Positions 42,678-50,533 of a DNA stretch of 50,557 bases are shown one piece after another. Source of the stretch: a bacterium (GTDB taxonomy: Bacteria; Patescibacteriota; Minisyncoccia; Phycocordibacterales; UBA12079). Numbering within the stretch: the stretch's first letter is position 1; each line of letters starts with the position of its first letter. A program made the position numbers and the translations under genes. The notes below the pieces were generated by a model that did no database searches, was not told the origin of the DNA, and saw only the letters and a list, made by a program, of their open reading frames with translations. Where the stretch lies: positions 1 to 50,557 of the forward strand of contig DAOWHH010000002.1 in assembly GCA_030641525.1 (NCBI GenBank), read 5' to 3'.

Positions 42678-43171
42678 TGAAAATTGATAACAAGACTAGG
42701 GTATATATAGACGGTGCGAATTTATATAATGCTTCAAGATTTTTTGATTGGAAGTTGGATTATAAAAAACTTTATGTTTGGCTTAGTGAGAATTTTAAAA
42801 CAGAAAAGATTTATTTGTTCATAGGTTTTGTTGAAGAAAACAAAGATTTATATGATTTTTTAGAAAAAATTGGATACAAAATAGTTTTTAAAAAAACTTC
42901 CAAATCAAAAGGACAGATAAAAGGTAATTGTGATGCTGAGTTAGTTTTAAAATCAGCAGAGGATATTATTAGAAAAGATATGAAAAAAATAGTTTTAGTT
43001 TCGAGTGATGGAGATTTTTCTTGTTTGTTAGAATTTGCTAAGAATGAGAATAAAGAAATTTTTGTTGTTTCTCCTTCTCAAAAACTTTCTTATTTAATAA
43101 GAAGATTGTATGTAAAAACTGTTTATTTAAAAGATTTGAAAGAATTATTAAAGAGAAAAGGCCCCCGGTAG
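42677..43171 (+). CDS. NYN-domain (LabA/DUF88-like) putative ribonuclease
   Basis: This 164-residue protein has VYIDGANLYN (first acidic residue), KGNCDAELVLKSAED (second acidic patch) and VLVSSDGDFSCLLEFAK (third), the acidic triad of the PIN-like NYN fold. Such proteins are thought to cleave RNA. It is translationally coupled to the MazG-like gene. The context with pheS and pheT suggests a role around tRNA, but this is only inference. Confidence 0.85.
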   Translation: MKIDNKTRVYIDGANLYNASRFFDWKLDYKKLYVWLSENFKTEKIYLFIGFVEENKDLYDFLEKIGYKIVFKKTSKSKGQIKGNCDAELVLKSAEDIIRKDMKKIVLVSSDGDFSCLLEFAKNENKEIFVVSPSQKLSYLIRRLYVKTVYLKDLKELLKRKGPR

Positions 43172-43197
43172 AAACTAACTCCTACAAGGGCCCTCTT
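43151..43197 (+). terminator. GC-rich hairpin over the NYN stop codon
   Basis: AAGAG, GGCCC and GTAG on the left (43151-43171) pair with CTAC, GGGCC and CTCTT on the right (43182-43197), with small interior loops. The tail is not T-rich, so termination is uncertain. It is conspicuously GC-rich for this genome. Confidence 0.5.
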
Positions 43198-43240
43198 CAT
43201 GGTTATATTGATATAATAACAATAATAAAAAAAAAGCAAT

Positions 43241-45730
43241 ATGCAATTTTCATATAAATGGATACAAGAATATTTTGAAGATCCTAATCCTACCCTAGTC
43301 CGACCAGACGAGTTTAGGACGGACGGACAAGGACCTTTACCTGAGATTAAAGACTTGGTGGAAATTTTAACATTTCATGCTTTTGAGATAGAAGGAGTAA
43401 ACGGAGATTTAATTGATATTGATGTGCTTCCTAATAGAGCTCATGATTGTTTGTGTTATGAGGGGATTGCTAAAGAAATTTCGGTTTTAACTGGTTTGAA
43501 ATTAAAAGAGAATAAAATTGAAGTTAAAACAGAGTCAGGATTAAAATCAGAAGATCATATTTCACTTGAAGTTGAAGACTCTGTTTTGGTACCTCGGGCT
43601 ACTAAAAGATTGGTTCAAAATGTAAAAATAGAAACTTCTCCTGATTGGTTGAGGAAAAAATTAGAATCAATAGGGCAGAAATCAATTAATAATGTGGTGG
43701 ATATTACTAATTATGTAATGTGGGAGACTGGACAACCAGTGCATGCTTTTGATTTTGATAAAATTGCAGGAGATCCTAAAAAAGAATTTTATATTAGAAA
43801 TGCTAAAAAAGGGGAGAAAATTACTACATTGGATGGACAAGAATTTGATTTGGATGAAAGTATTATTGTTATCAGTGATAAAGATAAAGCTTTAGATATT
43901 GCTGGGATTAAAGGTGGGATAGTTTCAGGAATAGATGAGAATACTCAAAATATTGTTTTATCAATTTGTAATTTTAATCAAACCAATATAAGAAAAACTT
44001 CAAGGAAATTGGGTTTGAGAACAGATGCTTCTGTGCGATTTGAGAATGGGGTTTCTCCTGATAAAGTTGGGGAAGCTATGGAAAGATTAACTCAATTAAT
44101 AATTGAAATTACAGGAGGAAAAGCTTCTGAAGATATTTTGGATGTATATCCTAGAAAAGCCAATCTGTATAAGGTAGGTGTTTCCACTTCAGAAGTTAAT
44201 AGATTATTAGGATTGGATTTTTCAGATAAAGATATGGAAGATATTTTTAATCGTTTTGGTTTTGATTTTGAAAAAGTAAATCCTATTGATAAAGTTTTGG
44301 AATTGGCTCCAATTGCTGAAGGTAAAAGATATAGGAATGGAGCTTCTGTGACATATGATGCTCCAGAGGAATATGATTGTTCATCTTTTACTGCTTATCT
44401 TTTTGTTCAAGCAGGAATTGGAATTCCACGAATTTCGGTGGATCAATATGTTTGGGGAGAAGAAATTTTAGATTCAGATTTGAAAGCAGGGGATTTGGTA
44501 TTCTTTAATACAGAGAAAGGAAAGATTCATACTGAAACTATAGAATTTTTAAAAGGAACGAAAGTTGAAAAAGGAATAGATCATGTTGCTTTATATTTAG
44601 GCGATGGAAAGATAATTCATGCTTCCGATAAAAATGAAGAAGATGGTGAGATTTTTATTGAAGAATTAAAAGAATCAAAATTCTTTGAAAATGTTGTTGG
44701 TTATAGAAGAATGTCTGGTAATTCAGAAAGGTATGTCGTAAGTATTCCTCATGAAAGATTAGATTTGAGAATTAAAGAAGACTTGATTGAAGAAATAGGG
44801 AGGGTTTATGGTTATAGGAATATTGAACCTGAACTGGTTAATCCTAATTTTTCAAACGAACAAGGAAAAATATTTAAACCAAAAATAAATAAGGAATTTT
44901 ATTACATAAATAAAATTAGAAATATTTTGGTTGAGGCAGGTTTTTCTGAAGTTTATACTTATACTTTTGGAGATAAAGGGAATGTTGAAGTACAGAAACC
45001 TTTAGCTTCTAATTTGGGATTTTTGAGAACTAATTTGAGTGATGGAGTTCAAAAATCTTTAGAATTGAATATTAAAAATGCTCCTGTTTTAGGTTTGGAT
45101 GAAATTAAGATTTTTGAGATTGGAAAGGTTTTTCCTGATATTGATGGGGAATATTTGTCTATTTCCTTAGGAATAGCTTCTTTGAAAAATAAAAAGAAGA
45201 AAAATTCTTTAGAAGAAGATGTTTTGCAAGATGTTTTGAGTAAGTTAATAGAAGAATTAGGTTTGTCTGAATTTGATATTAGGAATAGTGAATTAGTAAA
45301 AGAAATTCTCAAACCTAATAGATCCTTTGAATTTCATTTAGATAAATTAATAGAAGAATTACCAGAACCTTATTCTTATGAAGATGTTTTAAAAATGGAT
45401 TCTAATGATCCTAAATTTTCAGTCGTGCAAGATGAAAAGATTTTTAAATCTATATCTAATTATCCTTTTATGTTGAGAGATATATCAGTTTTTGTTCCAA
45501 ATGAATTTAGTGAAAACGATTTGTTAGAAATAATAAAGGAAAATGCTGGGGATTTGTTGGTGCAAAGTAAATTATTTGATATTTATTCACCAGAAGGAGG
45601 GGATAAAACTTCTTATGCTTTTAATTTGGTTTTTCAATCACAAGAAAAAACTTTAACGGATGAAGAAATAAATGAGGTGATGGATAAAATTACTTCTCAA
45701 ATTCAATCTAAAAATTGGGAGGTTAGATAA
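43241..45730 (+). CDS. pheT: Phenylalanyl-tRNA synthetase beta subunit with an inserted NlpC/P60 domain
   Basis: This is an 829-residue protein. It begins with a short B1 region without the EMAP-type tRNA-binding domain (IDIDVLPNRAHDCLCYEGIA), then the B3/B4 domain (INNVVDITNYVMWETGQPVH), and B5 begins near 310. B5 is interrupted at about residues 348-496 by an NlpC/P60 domain, then resumes (VVSIPHERLDLRIKEDLIEE). The catalytic-like core follows, then an FDX-ACB domain at the end (FMLRDISVFVPNEFSENDLL). Removing the insert leaves ~680 residues, normal for this short form. TATAAT at 43212-43217 is a likely -10. Confidence 0.95.
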   Translation: MQFSYKWIQEYFEDPNPTLVRPDEFRTDGQGPLPEIKDLVEILTFHAFEIEGVNGDLIDIDVLPNRAHDCLCYEGIAKEISVLTGLKLKENKIEVKTESGLKSEDHISLEVEDSVLVPRATKRLVQNVKIETSPDWLRKKLESIGQKSINNVVDITNYVMWETGQPVHAFDFDKIAGDPKKEFYIRNAKKGEKITTLDGQEFDLDESIIVISDKDKALDIAGIKGGIVSGIDENTQNIVLSICNFNQTNIRKTSRKLGLRTDASVRFENGVSPDKVGEAMERLTQLIIEITGGKASEDILDVYPRKANLYKVGVSTSEVNRLLGLDFSDKDMEDIFNRFGFDFEKVNPIDKVLELAPIAEGKRYRNGASVTYDAPEEYDCSSFTAYLFVQAGIGIPRISVDQYVWGEEILDSDLKAGDLVFFNTEKGKIHTETIEFLKGTKVEKGIDHVALYLGDGKIIHASDKNEEDGEIFIEELKESKFFENVVGYRRMSGNSERYVVSIPHERLDLRIKEDLIEEIGRVYGYRNIEPELVNPNFSNEQGKIFKPKINKEFYYINKIRNILVEAGFSEVYTYTFGDKGNVEVQKPLASNLGFLRTNLSDGVQKSLELNIKNAPVLGLDEIKIFEIGKVFPDIDGEYLSISLGIASLKNKKKKNSLEEDVLQDVLSKLIEELGLSEFDIRNSELVKEILKPNRSFEFHLDKLIEELPEPYSYEDVLKMDSNDPKFSVVQDEKIFKSISNYPFMLRDISVFVPNEFSENDLLEIIKENAGDLLVQSKLFDIYSPEGGDKTSYAFNLVFQSQEKTLTDEEINEVMDKITSQIQSKNWEVR
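44282..44728 (+). other. NlpC/P60 peptidase domain inside PheT
   Basis: Residues about 348-496 of PheT form a complete NlpC/P60 domain. VLELAPIAEGKRYRNGA is the opening helix, C380 lies in EYDCSSFTAYLF, LKAGDLVFFN is the central strand, H448 is in DHVALYLGDGKIIHAS and H460 completes the catalytic triad positions. The frame is open throughout and base composition is like the host gene. In other bacteria this domain cuts peptidoglycan peptides. Here it sits in a cytoplasmic enzyme with no signal peptide. Confidence 0.92.
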
Positions 45731-45761
45731 ATAGTCATTCAAACAAAGAGTCTTACTCTTT
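45729..45761 (+). terminator. Hairpin after pheT within a repeated sequence
   Basis: AAAGAGT (45745-45751) and ACTCTTT (45755-45761) form a perfect 7-bp stem; the tail is only moderately T-rich. The 23 bp at 45729-45751 also occur at 38928-38950. Confidence 0.5.
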
Positions 45762-45845
45762 ATTCTTATTGGGTTAGAAAAAGGAGAATAAAAAATCCAT
45801 CTAATAATTTGTGATTATGTGTTTTTAGAGTAGAATGGGGTTATT

Positions 45846-46748
45846 GTGGTTGAAAAAAAGCAAAAAATATTGGTTGTTTTGGGGGCGACTGCTTCTGGGA
45901 AAAGTGATTTAGCTGTTGATTTGGCTAGAAAATTTAATGGTGAAATTATTTCGGCTGATTCTCGACAGGTTTATAAGGGTCTTGATATTGGATCTGGTAA
46001 AATCACTGAAGAAGAAATGAAGGGGATTTCTCATTATCTTTTGGATGTGATCAGTCCACAGAAGATTTTTGATGTAGCTCAATTTAAAAAATTAGCAGAT
46101 AAATATATTGAGGATATTTTAAAGAGAGGGAAAGTTCCAATTCTTTGTGGAGGGACTGGTTTTTATATTCAGGCTGTCATTGATAATGTTCTTTTGCCAG
46201 AAATTAAAAGAGATGAAAAATTAAGAAAATCTTTAGAATTGTTATCTGTGGAAGAATTATTTAAAAAATTAAAGAAGATGGATTCTGAAAGAGCTAAAAC
46301 AATTGATCCTAAAAATCCTCATCGGCTTATTCGAGCAATTGAAATTGTAAGTCAGCTTGGAAAGGTTCCCCCTATTTCTTCTCTAGATTCTAAATGGGAT
46401 GTTTTACAAATTGGTATTAAAACTGATAAGGATGTTCTGAATAAAAGAATTGAAAAAAGATTTTATAAAAGAGTGAAAGAGGGAATAATAGAAGAGGCTA
46501 AAAAATTACATCAAAAAGGTTTGAGTTATAAGAGAATGGAAGAAATTGGTTTAGCTCATAAATATATTGTTTTGTTTTTGAAAGAGAAGATTTTAAAAGA
46601 GGAATTTATTGAAGGGTCTATAAAAGAGGAGCAGAAATATGCTAAAAGGCAAAATACTTGGTTTAAGAGAGATAAGAGAATTAAGTGGTTTGGGTTGGAG
46701 GAAAAAAAGAAGATAGATAGATTTGTTGGTGTTTTTATTAAAAAATAA
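45846..46748 (+). CDS. miaA: tRNA dimethylallyltransferase
   Basis: This 300-residue protein has P-loop GATASGKS at 13-20, EIISADSRQVYKGLDIGSGK and ILCGGTGFYIQAVID, all diagnostic of MiaA. It adds a dimethylallyl group to A37 of tRNAs that read codons starting with U, including tRNA-Phe. The start is GTG at 45846, with TAGAAT (45831-45836) 9 nt upstream and no Shine-Dalgarno site. A related hairpin terminator follows. Confidence 0.95.
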   Translation: MVEKKQKILVVLGATASGKSDLAVDLARKFNGEIISADSRQVYKGLDIGSGKITEEEMKGISHYLLDVISPQKIFDVAQFKKLADKYIEDILKRGKVPILCGGTGFYIQAVIDNVLLPEIKRDEKLRKSLELLSVEELFKKLKKMDSERAKTIDPKNPHRLIRAIEIVSQLGKVPPISSLDSKWDVLQIGIKTDKDVLNKRIEKRFYKRVKEGIIEEAKKLHQKGLSYKRMEEIGLAHKYIVLFLKEKILKEEFIEGSIKEEQKYAKRQNTWFKRDKRIKWFGLEEKKKIDRFVGVFIKK

Positions 46749-46764
46749 CTTTTATTAAATTTTT

Positions 46765-46804
46765 ACTGCACAAAAACTACGATCGTAGTTTTTGTGTAGT
46801 TTAA
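46765..46804 (+). terminator. Terminator after miaA
   Basis: Arms 46765-46780 and 46785-46800 pair along 16 bp with one wobble around GATC, then TTTA follows. The sequence is nearly the same as the hairpin at 1935-1970. Confidence 0.8.
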
Positions 46805-46823
46805 TATTAAGTGATATTTGTTA

Positions 46824-46829
46824 TATAAT
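46824..46829 (+). promoter_or_regulatory. -10 box for a leaderless transcript
   Basis: TATAAT ends 7 nt before the ATG at 46837, which also begins a good signal peptide. It argues against the start 15 codons upstream. Confidence 0.6.
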
Positions 46830-46836
46830 TAGGTTG

Positions 46837-47790
46837 ATGTTAAAAAGTTTAAAAAAGTTTAAAAATATTTTATTTATATTTTTTATATTCTTCGCTTTTA
46901 ATATTGTGAATGCGGAATCTATAGGAATAGATTTGGTAAAGCAATTTAGGTATTCTCAAAATCCTGTTTTTGCTGGTGATGATGTGCGTGTTTATATTAC
47001 TATTCAAAATAGTTCCGGCTTTGATGCTAGTGGAGTTGTTCAGTTTTATGATAATGATAAATTTTTAAGTGATTCCAATTTTTGGATAGTTAATGGGGGA
47101 AAGATTGAAACTTGGGTTGATTGGCTTCCTACAGAAGGTGATCATAATTTATCGGCCAAAATATCTAGTCTTAAAAAATTGGAGATTGCTGAAGATCCTC
47201 AAGATATTAATTTAGATATTGAGATTAGTGTTTTTGAGAAAAGAATTATTGATATTGATACTGATAAAGATGGTATTGGTAATCAGGATGATTTGGATGA
47301 TGACAATGACGGTATATCAGATGAGGATGAATTAAAAGAGGGAATGGATCCTTTAGTTTTTAATTCTCCAATTAATGAAGAAAAGGAAATGAGTGATGAT
47401 GAGAGATGGGATTTTTTAAAGGAAAAAATATTTACAGAGGATAATATAGAAAAGACTAAGGAAGTTTCAGGTACTATATTTGAAAAAACTAAAATAATTG
47501 TTGAAAATACTAAAGAATTTTTGGAAGAAGAAAAAGAAAGGGTTGATGATGAATTAGATCAAACAAAATTGAGTGAGGCTCAAAATATTTCTGATAAGGA
47601 AATTATAGAAAAAGAGAATCCTTTTATTGCTTCTATAATTGATGGAATACCTAGTATAAAGGAGATATATAGTTTTGTGTTAGGAATATTTGTTTATATT
47701 TTAAATAGTATTTGGTTATTATTTGGAACTATAATTTTGATGTTCTGGATTCTAATAAAAGTATTTAAATCTAAATCCGAAGATTATTAA
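46837..47790 (+). CDS. Secreted, membrane-anchored protein with calcium-binding-type repeats
   Basis: This protein of about 317 residues has a signal peptide (basic KSLKKFKN, then ILFIFFIFFAFNIVNA), a beta-sandwich resembling CARDB/Ig-like domains (PVFAGDDVRVYITIQN), a thrombospondin type 3-like acidic loop (DTDKDGIGNQDDLDDDNDG), a charged helical region and a C-terminal membrane helix (IWLLFGTIILMFWILI). The Asp-rich loop likely binds calcium. It is probably a surface protein; partners are unknown. Confidence 0.78.
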   Translation: MLKSLKKFKNILFIFFIFFAFNIVNAESIGIDLVKQFRYSQNPVFAGDDVRVYITIQNSSGFDASGVVQFYDNDKFLSDSNFWIVNGGKIETWVDWLPTEGDHNLSAKISSLKKLEIAEDPQDINLDIEISVFEKRIIDIDTDKDGIGNQDDLDDDNDGISDEDELKEGMDPLVFNSPINEEKEMSDDERWDFLKEKIFTEDNIEKTKEVSGTIFEKTKIIVENTKEFLEEEKERVDDELDQTKLSEAQNISDKEIIEKENPFIASIIDGIPSIKEIYSFVLGIFVYILNSIWLLFGTIILMFWILIKVFKSKSEDY

Positions 47791-47809
47791 AAGTTTATGA
47801 ACTTTCTAC

Positions 47810-49018
47810 TCAAACCTTTGGCTTGATTTCCACCTTTTTCATTCTTAAAGTGTTTAATAAGATAGCGGCGATAGCTCCTAATATAAAGGTTGTTTGGAGA
47901 TTGAAATAAAGAGAGATAAAAATAATTGCGGAAAGCATAATCACTCTTCCTGTATGTATAGCCATTTCTCTAATAACCGTGAATTCATCTACAAAATGTC
48001 CTTCATTAGCAGCTTTTTCATAAGTAATAGCTTCAAAAGGTATTCTCATAAATATTTTGGTTAATTTATGGTAGGCATCTATAACGAAGATTTGGAAAGC
48101 AGTAGCAATGAATATTTTTATAATCCATCCTAAAGCATAGAATATAGAGCTATAACCTAAAACATTTTCTTTTTTAGTTTTTTTGTTATCTGTGTAATTT
48201 CCAATGACTAATTGAAGTACAATAGTTATACCCACGATTATAGAAGAAAGAATTCCTAATTCTAAATAATTTCCGTTTAATATTTGCAACATAAAAACAG
48301 GCCAAATCATACCTCCTATAATACCTTCTCCTCCATCAGCCATAAAAGCTAAAACTTCTGGTCTTCTTTTGCGTGAGAAAAAATTCTTCCAAGTTTCTTT
48401 TATTGTCCAAGTAAATTTTTCTTTTGTGCGAGGAAGTTTTAAAAGAGGAATTATTGAAAGTAAATAAAGAATTATAGCCATAACGAATAATACATTGAAA
48501 GAATATTTAGTGATTATATATCCAGCTAATAATGGGGTAAAAATTGCTATAGCATTTTTAGTGGCTCCCATTATACTAATTTCTTTACCACGATTATTTT
48601 TACTTGTGAATTTTGCAAAATCTACATTATAAGGTACCCAATATAAAAGACGATAAATTAATGAAGAGATAATAATCAATGGAATATATATTTTATAATT
48701 ATTTTCATCAATCAGAAAAAAAAAGAAATAACTCAAAGCACTAAAGATAATAGCAGTTTGTAATGCTTTTCTAAAACCAAATTTATTTAGGTATTGAGCT
48801 CCCCAAGCTAAACTCAGAGTGTATAAAAGTGATCCTATTAAATAAAATAAAGCTACTAAACGGATACTTTGCCCGAAAAGATTATATAAAAAAATAGGTA
48901 CAAAGAGACCTAAAAGACCTGTGGCTATAAAAGTAATGGATCTACTTTTATGTAAGGCTGAAAATCCTTCGGAGACAGTACCTTTACCTAGGTATTTATT
49001 TTCAAGTAGAATATTCAT
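47810..49018 (-). CDS. Major facilitator superfamily transporter
   Basis: This 402-residue protein has about twelve hydrophobic segments in two halves, separated by a basic loop around FSRKRRPEV, as in MFS carriers. The substrate is not evident. The gene is convergent with the surface protein gene (19 nt apart) with no clear terminator between. TGTTATCAT lies 8 nt before the ATG. Confidence 0.85.
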   Translation of the reverse strand: MNILLENKYLGKGTVSEGFSALHKSRSITFIATGLLGLFVPIFLYNLFGQSIRLVALFYLIGSLLYTLSLAWGAQYLNKFGFRKALQTAIIFSALSYFFFFLIDENNYKIYIPLIIISSLIYRLLYWVPYNVDFAKFTSKNNRGKEISIMGATKNAIAIFTPLLAGYIITKYSFNVLFVMAIILYLLSIIPLLKLPRTKEKFTWTIKETWKNFFSRKRRPEVLAFMADGGEGIIGGMIWPVFMLQILNGNYLELGILSSIIVGITIVLQLVIGNYTDNKKTKKENVLGYSSIFYALGWIIKIFIATAFQIFVIDAYHKLTKIFMRIPFEAITYEKAANEGHFVDEFTVIREMAIHTGRVIMLSAIIFISLYFNLQTTFILGAIAAILLNTLRMKKVEIKPKV

Positions 49019-49026
49019 TACTCATA

Positions 49027-49035
49027 ATGATAACA
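49027..49035 (-). promoter_or_regulatory. Extended -10 box for a leaderless minus-strand transcript
   Basis: On the minus strand TGTTATCAT ends 8 nt before the ATG at 49018. No Shine-Dalgarno site is present. Confidence 0.55.
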
Positions 49036-49106
49036 CAAATTATTTTTTATCTTATTGATTAGGGGAAAAGATATTGTGTTTTTTTATCTAAATTGTTAAG
49101 ATTAAT

Positions 49107-49288
49107 TAGAACCTATTTAATATCTCATGCCGAATTGAAATTCTGAAATTTTTAGCGAAAATTGTATATTTTGATGAAACATATCGAGATATGTTAAAGA
49201 GAAATAGACGATTTGTAGCAAAAATTTCGAAATTTCAATTGGCAAGTTTTATTTTATTTAATTACGGTGAGATTTTAGATAGGTTCTA
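49107..49288. mobile_element. MITE-like element with TA target duplication
   Basis: Terminal inverted repeats start GAACCTAT at 49109 and end ATAGGTTC at 49286. They are matched over ~20 bp with a few mismatches, and a TA is present on both sides (49107-49108, 49287-49288). The inner arms 49129-49164 and 49208-49243 are also largely complementary, so the element folds into one long hairpin. No ORF fits inside 178 bp. The TA duplication suggests an IS630/Tc1-mariner-type origin. A large structured RNA is the alternative. Confidence 0.7.
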
Positions 49289-49404
49289 AGCAGTGGTCGA
49301 CAACTGCAGAAATTATATTACAAACTTAGAAAGATATTTTAAATTACTTCTGTAATTTAAAAAATAAAGGCTAAAACATCATTGATGTTCGCCTAAATAA
49401 AATT
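49289..49404. other. Gene-free leader region before the KH protein
   Basis: It holds several short hairpins: TTTTAAATTAC with GTAATTTAAAA near 49341-49366 and AACATCA with TGATGTT near 49374-49388. No promoter or Shine-Dalgarno site is convincing before the ATG at 49405. Confidence 0.5.
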
Positions 49405-49743
49405 ATGTCAGAGACTAGAGATGTTGAGTTTTTGGAATATATTGTTAAAGAATTAGTAGATAATCCAGAAGCTGTAAAAGTAGATAGAAAAGTAGATGAA
49501 ATGGGAGTTTTAATCTCTCTTGATGTGGATTCTGCTGATATGGGAAAGATTATAGGTAAGAGTGGAAATACTGCCAAAGCTATAAGAACTCTTCTTAGAG
49601 TTGTAGGGATGAAAAATAATTCTAGAGTTAATTTGAAAATTAATGAACCAGAAGGAAGTGTTCGTCCTACAAGTCAATTCAATGCTCCGTCAGAAGATGC
49701 TGGAGGAATTGATTCAGCTATGGAAGATTTGAAATCACTATAA
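49405..49743 (+). CDS. khpA: KH-domain RNA-binding protein (KhpA/YlqC-like)
   Basis: This 112-residue protein has a KH core with the GxxG loop in MGKIIGKSGNTAKAIRTLLR at about residues 51-70, preceded by VEFLEYIVKELVDNPEAV, the usual KhpA N-terminus. A 30-residue Ser/Ala-rich tail follows. It likely binds RNA and is often encoded close to trmD, as here. The ORF on the other strand is a shadow. Confidence 0.9.
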   Translation: MSETRDVEFLEYIVKELVDNPEAVKVDRKVDEMGVLISLDVDSADMGKIIGKSGNTAKAIRTLLRVVGMKNNSRVNLKINEPEGSVRPTSQFNAPSEDAGGIDSAMEDLKSL

Positions 49744-49755
49744 AAATTAAAAAAG

Positions 49756-49790
49756 AAACCCCTGTGCTATAAGCACAGGGTTTTCTTTTT
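49756..49790 (+). terminator. Terminator after khpA
   Basis: CCTGTGCT (49761-49768) pairs with AGCACAGG (49772-49779) around ATA, extended by A-T pairs, and a T-rich tail follows. Confidence 0.88.
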
Positions 49791-49802
49791 GTAATTTTGA
49801 AG

Positions 49803-49878
49803 GTAGAATGGAGTAAGTAGTAGATAGTAAAGTGGGCGAGGCTTCGCCTAGCCCACTTTTTTTACTACCACATTCTAC
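49803..49878 (+). terminator. Branched hairpin between khpA and trmD
   Basis: An inner stem (AAAGTGGGC 49829-49837 with GCCCACTTT 49851-49859, and AGGC-TTC-GCCT within it) ends in a long T run. An outer stem pairs GTAGAATG (49803-49810) with CATTCTAC (49871-49878). It may be a second terminator or a processed leader for trmD. Confidence 0.75.
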
Positions 49879-49903
49879 ATTTACCTGTTGATAGGTTCTA
49901 ATT

Positions 49904-50533
49904 ATGATTTTTCACATTATTACAATTTTTCCTCAATCTTTTGATTCATATTTAAGTGAATCTATTTTGGCGAGGGCTATAAAAAATAAAAAAATTAAAA
50001 TTAAATTTTATAATCCTAGAGATTTTGTTAAAGAAGGTAGAGTGGACTTTAAGGCTTATGGTGGTGGTCCCGGAATGGTGATGAAAGCAGAACCAGTTAT
50101 TAAAGCTATTACAAAAGCCATTGGTAAAAAAAAGAAAATAAAAATTATTTTCCTTTCTCCTAACGGAAAAGCATTTGATAATGTGATAGCACGAAAATTT
50201 TCAAAAAATTATAAAGATATTGTGATTATTTCTGGTAATTATGAAGGAATTGATGCTCGGGTTAGAAAGATTTTTAAAGCAGAAGAAATTTCAATAGGTG
50301 ATTTTGTTTTAACAAGTGGGGCTTTACCTGCAATGATATTAATTGATGTTATTTCACGACAAATTGAAGGGGTTTTGGGGAAGAGTGAATCTTTAGAAGA
50401 AAATAGAGTTTCTAGTTCAGATGTTTATACTCGTCCTGAAGAAATTATTTATAAGAAGAAAAAATACAAAGTACCCAAGGTACTTTTGTCTGGACATCAT
50501 AAAAAAATTGAAGAGTGGAAAAAAAAGAAATAA
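49904..50533 (+). CDS. trmD: tRNA (guanine-37-N1)-methyltransferase
   Basis: This 209-residue protein has the SPOUT-knot motifs of TrmD: YGGGPGMVMKAEP, IISGNYEGIDARV and SIGDFVLTSGALPAMILID, and ends VPKVLLSGHHKKIEEW. The last ~25-30 residues of typical TrmD (~240) are absent, so the C-terminal tRNA-binding helices are shortened. It makes m1G37 in tRNAs. No Shine-Dalgarno site precedes the ATG. Confidence 0.93.
   Translation: MIFHIITIFPQSFDSYLSESILARAIKNKKIKIKFYNPRDFVKEGRVDFKAYGGGPGMVMKAEPVIKAITKAIGKKKKIKIIFLSPNGKAFDNVIARKFSKNYKDIVIISGNYEGIDARVRKIFKAEEISIGDFVLTSGALPAMILIDVISRQIEGVLGKSESLEENRVSSSDVYTRPEEIIYKKKKYKVPKVLLSGHHKKIEEWKKKK

Noticed and set aside
43151-43240. T-box or riboswitch leader for pheT
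   Set aside because: The hairpin lies over the NYN stop codon, the pheT leader after its -10 box is only about 17 nt, and no specifier-loop or antiterminator pattern is visible.
44282-44728. PheT insert as two frameshifted or chimeric genes
   Set aside because: The frame stays open through both junctions, composition matches, and PheT motifs continue in order on each side.
15129-49897. 15-bp match (TACCTGTTGATAGGT) between the end of a GT gene and the trmD leader
   Set aside because: About one such match is expected by chance in 50 kb of AT-rich DNA, and the surroundings do not align.
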